Shown here piece after piece: positions 1 to 4,957 of a stretch of 5,382 bases of DNA; the stretch's first letter is position 1; each line of letters opens with the position of its first letter. Source of the stretch: CALFCX01 sp041650595 (lineage in GTDB: Bacteria; Margulisbacteria; WOR-1; JAKLHX01). Under the pieces are notes generated by a model. The model was not told the origin of the DNA and did no database searches. It worked only from the letters and a program-made list of their open reading frames with translations. The DNA lies in contig JBAZKW010000037.1 in the NCBI GenBank assembly GCA_041650595.1, positions 1 to 5,382 on the forward strand, written 5' to 3'. A program made the position numbers and the translations under genes.

Positions 1-34
1 CTGATTTCTGTTTAAAAAAATCTAAGGAAATCAG
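1..34. repeat. Inverted repeat at left edge, 8-bp arms
   Basis: CTGATTTC (1-8) is the exact reverse complement of GAAATCAG (27-34), with 18 A/T-rich bases between them. It could be the hairpin end of a gene to the left of the window or a regulator site. No T-run follows, so a classical terminator is not supported. The function is unknown. Confidence 0.35.
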
Positions 35-36
35 GA

Positions 37-88
37 CTACCCCGATGTTTCAATTGATTTTTTATAAATAGGATACATCGGGGTGTAG
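37..88 (+). repeat. Leader inverted repeat pairing with the tRNA 5' end
   Basis: ACCCCGATGT (39-48) is a perfect 10-bp inverted copy of ACATCGGGGT (75-84). The right arm runs into the first six bases of the tRNA. Allowing a 2-base bulge, the match extends to CTA (37-39) against TAG (86-88). If transcription starts left of 39, the leader could compete with the acceptor stem or form a structure just before the RNase P cut. The repeat is seen directly; any role is inference. Confidence 0.45.
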
Positions 89-151
89 CTCAGGGGCTAG
101 AGCGCTTGCTTTGGGAGCAAGATGTCGCAGGTTCAATTCCTGTCACCCCGA
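79..151 (+). tRNA. tRNA-Pro (anticodon UGG)
   Basis: A full cloverleaf can be drawn. The acceptor stem CGGGGTG (79-85) pairs perfectly with CACCCCG (144-150). The D stem is GCTC/GAGC (88-91, 100-103). The anticodon stem CTTGC/GCAAG (105-109, 117-121) closes the 7-base loop TTTGGGA, whose middle bases TGG (112-114) read proline CCN codons, mainly CCA and CCG. The T stem GCAGG/CCTGT (127-131, 139-143) has one G-U pair and the loop TTCAATT. The C1-G72 pair and A73 discriminator are the usual bacterial tRNA-Pro identity elements. The next bases are CTC, so CCA is not encoded and must be added by tRNA nucleotidyltransferase. It stands alone and is followed by its own terminator. Confidence 0.97.
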
Positions 152-161
152 CTCTATCTAA

Positions 162-209
162 CCCGTCGCTCTCACATAAGTTGTGGGAGTGGCGGGCTTT
201 TTCTTTTTT
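162..209 (+). terminator. Rho-independent terminator of the tRNA-Pro transcript
   Basis: A 15-bp stem (162-176 with 182-196) contains three G-U wobbles and no mismatch, closes a 5-base loop TAAGT, and is followed by CTTTTTCTTTTTT (197-209). It lies ten bases after the tRNA, so it ends that transcript. The left side has no A-run, so it should work in the + direction only. Confidence 0.9.
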
Positions 210-290
210 CCAGAAAAAAAACTCCGTGTGGAACTTTTCAAAGCAAGGTTAGGGCACAATAGCGGAACAAATTCGTAAGCATCCTTTTTA

Positions 291-317
291 AGACGAGGCT
301 ACCCGGCCGGCCTCTCT
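291..317. repeat. GC-rich hairpin in the spacer before the SGNH gene
   Basis: GAGGC (295-299) pairs with GCCTC (310-314). AGA (291-293) can add three pairs with TCT (315-317) past a bulged C. The loop contains the palindrome CCGGCCGG, an island of G+C in an otherwise A/T-rich spacer. The downstream tract CTCATTCCTTTCCTTT is only weakly T-rich, so this is at best a weak terminator. The rest of 210-440 shows no gene. Confidence 0.3.
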
Positions 318-344
318 CATTCCTTTCCTTTACCGAAACTTAAC

Positions 345-373
345 TATTCACTAATATTAATTTAGCTTATTAT
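345..373 (+). promoter_or_regulatory. Possible promoter for the SGNH gene
   Basis: TATTAT (368-373) is a good -10 match. Two poor -35 choices exist: TATTCA (345-350) at 17 bases, or TTCACT (347-352) at 15 bases. The area is A/T-rich and lies about 70 bases before the start codon. This is weak evidence from hexamers alone. Confidence 0.25.
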
Positions 374-440
374 GTCAACGCAAATCCGCTAAAAATAATC
401 AGCATTCTCGTTTGTTGCCGAAAGATGAGGTCTTAAGGAA

Positions 441-2168
441 GTGCATATTACAAAAGAATTTCTTCAGAAAACGGTATTAGTTGTTGTTTCGATTATTGTT
501 GCACTGATTCTTTCTGAGGGCGTTTATAGATCCTACGTGGTTTTCTCCTATGCGAAGAAGACCGCTGATTCAAACTTTAAAGCTTATCTGATAAGTGATC
601 AACGTGAAATTTATGATCAGCAATACGGATATTCATACTGTCCCAATAAAGACATTTCCGTGCTGGGTATTGAGAATAATAAAGCAACTTCCTGGGTTCA
701 ACACACCTTCAATGAGTTTGGAGTGCCGGAAGTAGATGCTACTGATTTTAAGAGGGCCCAAGAGGACAAGGTTCCTCAAGGTCCTAGAATTCTTGTGCTT
801 GGAGATTCGTTTACTTCTGTTTCGTACGGTGGTGAAACTTGGGTTTCTTTATTTTCGAAGCGATTAAAAGAAAAACTTGGCCCTAACGCACAAGTGTTGA
901 ATTTTGGTCGCGACGGATACGGGGTTTTGCAAATGTTGGAGCTTGCGGCCGGAAAAATAGAGACCTGGAAGCCAAATATAATTCTGTTCGCTTTTATTAC
1001 GGACGACCTCCACCGAAGGAAATTTTGGCGAAAGACCGTTCTGAAAGGGGAAAGTGGCTACGCTTATGTGATTTATGATCCGGCCGATGACGAAAAGTCA
1101 TTTGATTCTCGTTATATTTGGTTCATCGATAGACGAGTCACGAAGAAATGGTGTGAAAAAGCCATGAAGAACGGCGGAGAAGATCCCTTAATCGCAACTA
1201 TGACAGCAGCTTTCAAGAAAATGAGAAATATAGATTTGAACAAGGAGGCCCCCGATTTCTTTGTGGCACAGCCCTTCATATTTAATCGGCTTATTTGTGG
1301 ACAACCAGTGATTCGTCGATCCAAGTTCCACGGTGAGAATCTTTCCTTCTCAAAAGACTCGGGCTTAAAAACCGCAATAGATAAATTGAATAAATCAGGA
1401 ATTCCTTATTATTTTGTTCACTTCCCTATGCTCCATGAGATGGAAAGACATGTCAGATGGTTACCGTCTCCTGATGACCTGCGATTGACCAACGAATTGT
1501 TTGCAATGACCGGCCATAAAACGATTTTATTTTTAGGGGACTATTTGCATCTCTCGCGGGAACAATTAGGCCGCTTTCCGATCTGTCCTCAAGATCTCCA
1601 TCCTTCCAAAGAAGGTATCCGCTATTATGCCGATGCTATGATCAATCTATATTTGAACAGAGACAGGGTTGGAATACATAAAGATCTGTGGACTGGAGAA
1701 GGAAAACCAGCGGTTTTTACCGCCCAGATTATTAAATCTCCTTTATTTGAATCTTCCGAAGGATGGGGGCCTGGTTTTTCCAAAGCCACCGGGCATGGCC
1801 CAGGTGTTGTTGTTGGCCCCGGCGCGGATAACCCCAATGTGTTCGCACAGCAATTTCTCACTAAACCTGGTGAGCAGTTTAAGATTGTGGCGCGAGCTTC
1901 CGTGGCCAAAACATTGCGAGGGATTTTGGGATTCGTTAAGTCCAATAGTATGGGGCGTTTTCAGATCAATTGGGTGGATGCAGAAAATAAATTCATTACC
2001 ACTTTCATAAAATCTTTTGAGGTGACGCCAGAAACGGCAACTTATGAAGCCTATGTGATGGCACCAGAGAATGCAATGTCTGGGATCTTGTATGTGGTGC
2101 CTGACGGGCCCGACGATGTAGTGCGTTATACCGAGATGCGATTATTAGGCGAAAAAAAAGCACTTTAG
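441..2168 (+). CDS. Membrane-anchored SGNH/GDSL-type hydrolase with C-terminal carbohydrate-binding-like domain
   Basis: This 575-residue protein starts with a single hydrophobic segment (about residues 11-25), which acts as an uncleaved anchor or signal and puts the rest in the periplasm. The SGNH blocks appear in order: GDS with nucleophile Ser123 (ILVLGDSF), a block II glycine in NFGRDGYG (Gly159), ITDD (186-189) at the block III position, and DLHP with Asp385 and His387. Block III normally reads GxND; here the Asn position is Asp188. Residues about 430-570 look like a jelly-roll module of the CBM4/9 kind, with QINWVDAENKFI and later MAPENAM. In this superfamily such proteins are mostly esterases or O-acetyl transfer/removal enzymes acting on surface glycans; the substrate here is unknown. 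The GTG start is supported by GAGGT (427-431) at a 9-base spacer, and an in-frame stop at 426-428 rules out a longer form. ATT at 447, six bases after AAGGAA, is a less likely start. The gene stands alone. The fold is fairly sure; the exact reaction is not. Confidence 0.85.
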   Translation: MHITKEFLQKTVLVVVSIIVALILSEGVYRSYVVFSYAKKTADSNFKAYLISDQREIYDQQYGYSYCPNKDISVLGIENNKATSWVQHTFNEFGVPEVDATDFKRAQEDKVPQGPRILVLGDSFTSVSYGGETWVSLFSKRLKEKLGPNAQVLNFGRDGYGVLQMLELAAGKIETWKPNIILFAFITDDLHRRKFWRKTVLKGESGYAYVIYDPADDEKSFDSRYIWFIDRRVTKKWCEKAMKNGGEDPLIATMTAAFKKMRNIDLNKEAPDFFVAQPFIFNRLICGQPVIRRSKFHGENLSFSKDSGLKTAIDKLNKSGIPYYFVHFPMLHEMERHVRWLPSPDDLRLTNELFAMTGHKTILFLGDYLHLSREQLGRFPICPQDLHPSKEGIRYYADAMINLYLNRDRVGIHKDLWTGEGKPAVFTAQIIKSPLFESSEGWGPGFSKATGHGPGVVVGPGADNPNVFAQQFLTKPGEQFKIVARASVAKTLRGILGFVKSNSMGRFQINWVDAENKFITTFIKSFEVTPETATYEAYVMAPENAMSGILYVVPDGPDDVVRYTEMRLLGEKKAL

Positions 2169-2312
2169 CCGATTGCATTAATAATATTCGCCGGTTTTCA
2201 ATTCTTTAAAGGCCCTCCAATAGTTAAAATTTTAATATCGTGTTCATGCTTATGCTATTCAGTTATATCACTTATTGTGTTTCGCGTAGTTTTATGGCCC
2301 ACTAATGGGTTG

Positions 2313-2381
2313 GTGAAGTATTGCTAAGGAAGCGATAGCTCATTTTCGCAAGCAATCTTCACACTATCAAGATGGTGAAGA
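2313..2381. repeat. Long bulged hairpin with an alternative pairing
   Basis: GTGAAG-T-ATTGCT (2313-2325) pairs with AGCAAT-CTTCAC (2351-2362): twelve base pairs with one bulged T. A nested stem GCGA/TCGC (2332-2335, 2346-2349) sits inside. The right arm can instead pair downstream, TCTTCAC (2356-2362) with GTGAAGA (2375-2381), so two exclusive folds are possible. That is the shape of an attenuator or a switching RNA, but no expression signal or reading frame ties it to a gene. It could be chance in A/T-rich DNA. Confidence 0.4.
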
Positions 2382-2581
2382 AACTTATCCCGTACGGCGA
2401 GTGCTTGGATCGGTATCTGGCTGATATTTATTGTCTCAGACAAGGACTCGATCCCTTGCATTTTTCAAAACTGTTACCATGCTAAAACTTGTACATCGGG
2501 TTAAATAACCTTATATTATGGTCTCACAGGTTTTGGTCTATTTTGGCACTATAAGTGGGTAGGAAAAGGGATAAAATTTAG

Positions 2582-2639
2582 CTGAAACCACAATTATGTC
2601 GATACGGCCTATTTTGGGGAGGCTTATCTCTGGTTTCAG
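2582..2639. repeat. Perfect 9-bp inverted repeat CTGAAACCA/TGGTTTCAG
   Basis: CTGAAACCA (2582-2590) and TGGTTTCAG (2631-2639) are exact reverse complements 40 bases apart. Inside, GGCCT (2606-2610) can pair with AGGCT (2620-2624) using one G-U pair, giving a two-tier stem. It could be an RNA hairpin or the ends of a tiny mobile element; no target duplication is seen beside it. Confidence 0.4.
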
Positions 2640-2723
2640 GGTGTGTAGAAAGCAATATCTCCGAGGTGTGATGAACATTCTTCGATATTTAATGGGGCTA
2701 GGCGAGAATGGTTTGCCAAGATC

Positions 2724-2745
2724 GAACGTTTTCTCAAAAACGTTT
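2724..2745. repeat. Hairpin AACGTTTT-CTCA-AAAACGTT
   Basis: Eight perfect base pairs (2725-2732 with 2737-2744) enclose a 4-base loop, with a possible ninth G-U pair. The next bases are TAAATTCTTCTGG and then TTTTTT, too far from the stem for a standard terminator. The function is unknown. Confidence 0.4.
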
Positions 2746-2796
2746 AAATTCTTCTGGTTTTTTGTTCACCATTGATAAAAATCCTACCGAATATGA

Positions 2797-3009
2797 AAAA
2801 CATACCGCACCATTATTCGTCAAGACCCTAAGATTTCTCTTCCAGAAAAGCGCCGCCTGATCAGAGAAGAGAAAAGGGGAGACGAAGATCAGGCAAGGGA
2901 GCCGTCAATGTCGCAAGGCGCATCAAAAGCGGCATTCGTTCCTCTTGGCTTTTTCCCACTTATATTCATCCACGGTTATTCCCCGGCTTTAAAGCCGCCT
3001 ATATGTTAA
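2797..3009 (+). pseudogene. Possible decayed gene remnant, unrecognised
   Basis: This frame is open for 70 codons to TAA at 3007-3009, but its first ATG is only at 2908. The first half reads like a real soluble protein: RTIIRQDPKISLP followed by EKRRLIREEKRGDEDQ, rich in charge. Immediately upstream, another frame (from ATG 2708) reads FTIDKNPTEYEKH, and joining the two near 2797-2802 would need a frameshift. The picture fits a truncated, frameshifted gene end but also chance. I recognise no family. Confidence 0.2.
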
Positions 3010-3018
3010 AAGGTTTAT

Positions 3019-3034
3019 TGTTAACTAGTTGACA
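3019..3034. promoter_or_regulatory. Candidate MarR operator 1, over the -35 box
   Basis: TGTTAACTAGTTGACA is a 16-bp palindrome with a single mismatched pair, centred on AACTAGTT. Its last six bases are the -35 hexamer TTGACA, so a dimer bound here would block RNA polymerase. Size and symmetry fit MarR-family sites, which commonly control their own gene. The palindrome and overlap are visible; binding is inferred. Confidence 0.5.
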
Positions 3035-3057
3035 TAATAATAAATGCAATATATTAT
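3029..3057 (+). promoter_or_regulatory. Sigma70-type promoter of the marR-efflux operon
   Basis: TTGACA (3029-3034, six of six) and TATTAT (3052-3057, five of six) are separated by exactly 17 bases. The start of transcription should fall near 3064, giving a leader of about 39 bases. The arms AATAATA (3036-3042) and TATTATT (3052-3058) form a further dyad within the promoter. No other clear promoter is seen before the adaptor or pump genes, so all three are probably co-transcribed. Confidence 0.8.
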
Positions 3058-3064
3058 TCCGATG

Positions 3065-3082
3065 AATTCGGTGCAACGAATT
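3065..3082. promoter_or_regulatory. Candidate MarR operator 2, at the transcription start
   Basis: AATTCGGTGCAACGAATT is an 18-bp palindrome with one mismatched pair, beginning at about +1 of the predicted transcript. A protein bound here would obstruct initiation or early elongation. Its sequence differs from operator 1, so the two may not be sites for the same protein. In RNA it could also form a small 5' hairpin. Confidence 0.5.
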
Positions 3083-3102
3083 GATATTCATGGAGAGCGA
3101 AA

Positions 3103-3639
3103 ATGAAGAAAGATCAGGAAAAAAATAGCGCGGATCAGAGAAGAATTTACTATTGGGATAGGGTCCGAAAGTATTGTGAGCGATATAAAAGCTTCAGCTG
3201 GCCCTCGACGGAATTAATCCTGAATCTTGTTTATACCTACGGTGTTTTTCAATCTAATTCCTTGAAAGTTCTCTCGAAATTCAACCTTTCGCTTTCGGCT
3301 ATGAATATTCTTATGATTTTGAATCTTGGTGAAGGTAAAGGTTATAAACAACAAGAACTAAGCAGCTTGCTTTTGGTCAGCCGTGCCAATATGACCAAAG
3401 TCATTGATGGAATGGAAAAGCGGGGATTGGTGACCCGGAGTGCGTCTCAGGAAGACCGAAGAGCAAAATTCATAAAACTTACAGCAACAGGCAAGGATTT
3501 AGCTAACCGGATCATTCCCATACAAAATGAAAAATCTGTCCAAGCTACCGCAAGTTTGTCCAGGAACGAAATAAATATTCTAAATAAACTGTTGGAAAAG
3601 CTCAGTAAGAAGATCATTGAAAGCGGGAAAGAGAAATGA
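3103..3639 (+). CDS. MarR-family transcriptional regulator
   Basis: The 178-residue product is a winged helix-turn-helix protein of the MarR family, which act as dimers and usually repress until a small ligand binds. An N-terminal helical region with the family-like SWPSTELILNLVY (about 32-44) leads to the DNA-binding domain at about 60-135. The recognition helix lies near VSRANMTKVIDGMEKRGLV (92-110), and the wing carries the characteristic DRR (118-120) followed by KLTATGK. C-terminal helices (about 140-175) complete the dimer interface. It is slightly longer than the typical 140-170 residues because of a charged N-terminus. ATG 3103 is supported by GGAG (3092-3095) at 7 bases. It is the first gene of the operon, 24 bases before the adaptor start, and probably represses its own promoter through the flanking palindromes. 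Its low G+C contrasts with the efflux genes. The ligand is unknown. Confidence 0.93.
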   Translation: MKKDQEKNSADQRRIYYWDRVRKYCERYKSFSWPSTELILNLVYTYGVFQSNSLKVLSKFNLSLSAMNILMILNLGEGKGYKQQELSSLLLVSRANMTKVIDGMEKRGLVTRSASQEDRRAKFIKLTATGKDLANRIIPIQNEKSVQATASLSRNEINILNKLLEKLSKKIIESGKEK

Positions 3640-3652
3640 AGCGGTTTTTCTT

Positions 3653-3663
3653 GGAGGAAGATG
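3653..3663 (+). promoter_or_regulatory. Ribosome binding site deciding the adaptor start
   Basis: GGAGG (3653-3657) lies 3 bases from ATG 3661 and 6 bases from ATG 3664, so the second ATG is better spaced. A second good site, GGGGAG (3695-3700), lies 5 bases before in-frame ATG 3706. Translation could begin at either place. Confidence 0.6.
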
Positions 3664-4944
3664 ATGACTGTTTTGCTGGAACTTAAAACACTTTGGGGAG
3701 AAAAAATGCAAGGTAAAGTAAAATTTTCTGATTCTCAATTTACAGCTCTTGAAGAGATGGCCTGTGGGAAGGATAAACAAACCAAAGCCGATAGGTGCAG
3801 CCCTTTTCCTGTTGTCCTGCTTCTGGGGATCTCCTTCCTGTTGTTGATGGTGACTGGCTGCAAACCGAAAGGCGCGCTGTCGCAGCAGCAGGGTCCGGAA
3901 GTGGCTGTGGTTACCCTTCAGCCAGAAACGGTCGTCATCACAACTGAACTGCCCGGACGTACAGCCGCGTTTCTTATCGATGAAATCCGTCCCCAGGTCA
4001 ATGGCATTATCCAGAAACGTCTGTTTACAGAAGGTTCTGACATCAAGGTTGGTCAGGAGCTCTATCAGATCGATCCCGCTCCATTTCAGGCGGTGTTCGA
4101 GAGAGCCAAGGCTAATCTGCCGGCCCTCCGGTTAAGGGCTGCCCGCTATAAGGAAGCCCTGGTTGACAAAGCGGTCAGCCAGCAGGAATTTGATGATGCG
4201 GATGCCGCTCTGAAACTGGCCGAGGCGGAACTGAAAACGGCTCGCATCAATCTTGATTACACTCATATTATCTCGCCGATCGCCGGCCGCATCGGGGCAT
4301 CCAGCGTGACGGAGGGTGACATTGTGACGGCGTATCAACCCGTAGCTCTGGCGACCATTCAGCAACTGGACCCTATTTATGTTGACGTATCTCAGTCCAC
4401 AAATGAATTGCTTCGTCTTCGGCGTTCTTTAAAGGACGGTAGTCTTAATCATGATGGAACATATCAGAGTAAGGTAAAGCTCATCTTGGCAGATGGCACG
4501 CCGTATCCTTTGGAAGGGGTACTTCAATTTAAAGATGTCACTGTGGACCCGACGACGGGGTCCGTTATCTTGCGAACGGTCTTTCCAAATCCGGAAAACG
4601 TTCTTCTGCCGGGCATGTTCGTCCAAGCGGTCATTACAGAAGGTATCAATGAGCAGGCCCTCCTTGTGCCGCAGCAGGGAGTTGCCCGCAATCCGAAAGG
4701 GGATCCGGTTGCGCTGGTTGTGGGCGCTGAAGAAAAGGTTGAGCAACGGGCGCTTACGCTCGATCGAGCTATAGGTGACAAATGGCTTGTTACGTCAGGT
4801 CTTAAACCGGGCGATCGAGTCATTGTCGAAGGTGTTCAAAAAGTGAGACCCGGTGTTCGTGTAAACGCTGTTCCGTTCAATCCTGAGAATAAAGAGGGTT
4901 CAGAGGACAAGGAAACTGTTCAACCACCTTCAAATACGAAGTAA
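3664..4944 (+). CDS. RND efflux periplasmic adaptor lipoprotein (AcrA/MexA family)
   Basis: This is the membrane-fusion (adaptor) subunit that links an RND pump to an outer-membrane channel. Numbered from ATG 3664 (426 aa), a hydrophobic stretch at about 49-62 ends in the lipobox VTGC, with Cys66 the likely lipidated residue. Then come the first lipoyl half (about 105-138, ending YQIDP), a coiled-coil hairpin (about 139-197, ending ARINL), the second lipoyl half with SPIAGRIG (204-211), the beta-barrel entry QQLDPIYVDVSQS (233-245), and a membrane-proximal domain with GDRVIVEGVQKVRPG (383-397). The match to AcrA is strong along the mature part. Two oddities stand out. About 48 residues precede the hydrophobic core, far more than usual, and their DNA is A/T-rich. 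The hairpin also seems 7 residues shorter per helix than AcrA. In-frame ATGs at 3661, 3706 and 3757 are alternative starts. The pump gene follows after 13 bases. Confidence 0.93.
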   Translation: MTVLLELKTLWGEKMQGKVKFSDSQFTALEEMACGKDKQTKADRCSPFPVVLLLGISFLLLMVTGCKPKGALSQQQGPEVAVVTLQPETVVITTELPGRTAAFLIDEIRPQVNGIIQKRLFTEGSDIKVGQELYQIDPAPFQAVFERAKANLPALRLRAARYKEALVDKAVSQQEFDDADAALKLAEAELKTARINLDYTHIISPIAGRIGASSVTEGDIVTAYQPVALATIQQLDPIYVDVSQSTNELLRLRRSLKDGSLNHDGTYQSKVKLILADGTPYPLEGVLQFKDVTVDPTTGSVILRTVFPNPENVLLPGMFVQAVITEGINEQALLVPQQGVARNPKGDPVALVVGAEEKVEQRALTLDRAIGDKWLVTSGLKPGDRVIVEGVQKVRPGVRVNAVPFNPENKEGSEDKETVQPPSNTK

Positions 4945-4957
4945 ATAGAAAAATCCT

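Larger units (their letters stand above)
2169..3018. other. 850-base intergenic stretch without a convincing gene
   Basis: No frame here has a good start, a ribosome site and coding character together. The stretch holds a 12-bp palindrome TTAAAATTTTAA (2224-2235), a small hairpin CCCA-CTAA-TGGG (2298-2309), the palindrome TTGTCTCAGACAA (2431-2443), the perfect 14-bp palindrome CGGCTTTAAAGCCG (2984-2997), and the larger repeats listed separately. The SGNH gene has no clear terminator. A weak candidate is GGCGAA (2148-2153) with TTCGCC (2187-2192), with a long loop and only a short T-run after it. The stretch may contain a structured RNA, gene remnants, or both. Confidence 0.6.

Noticed and set aside
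54..82. Promoter for the tRNA (TTGATT or TATAAA boxes)
   Set aside because: TTGATT would place its -10 inside the tRNA, and TATAAA (63-68) has no -35 at a proper distance, so no promoter could be assigned.
1669..2010. 113-codon + strand frame inside the SGNH gene
   Set aside because: It is a shadow of the jelly-roll region in another frame, and the encoded sequence has no domain signs.
2372..2485. 37-codon frame starting ATGGTGAAG after the long hairpin
   Set aside because: It has no ribosome site, no recognisable motif, and its start codon lies inside a repeat arm; chance is enough to explain it.
2596..2775. 59-codon frame from ATG 2596
   Set aside because: There is no ribosome site, it crosses two inverted repeats, and its residue pattern is not that of a known small protein.
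2925..2954. Terminator-like AAAAGC...GCTTTT before the marR promoter
   Set aside because: The stem is only 6 bp with a 17-base loop, too weak to call.
2169..3018. Insertion sequence, integron attC site, group II intron or CRISPR array
   Set aside because: I found no transposase or integrase fragment, no flanking duplication, no paired attC core sites at the right distance, no intron domain V, and no regularly spaced repeats.
4132..4823. Open frames on the minus strand and in another + frame over the adaptor gene
   Set aside because: They overlap a strongly recognised AcrA-family gene and have no features of their own; the same holds for frames antisense to the SGNH and pump genes.
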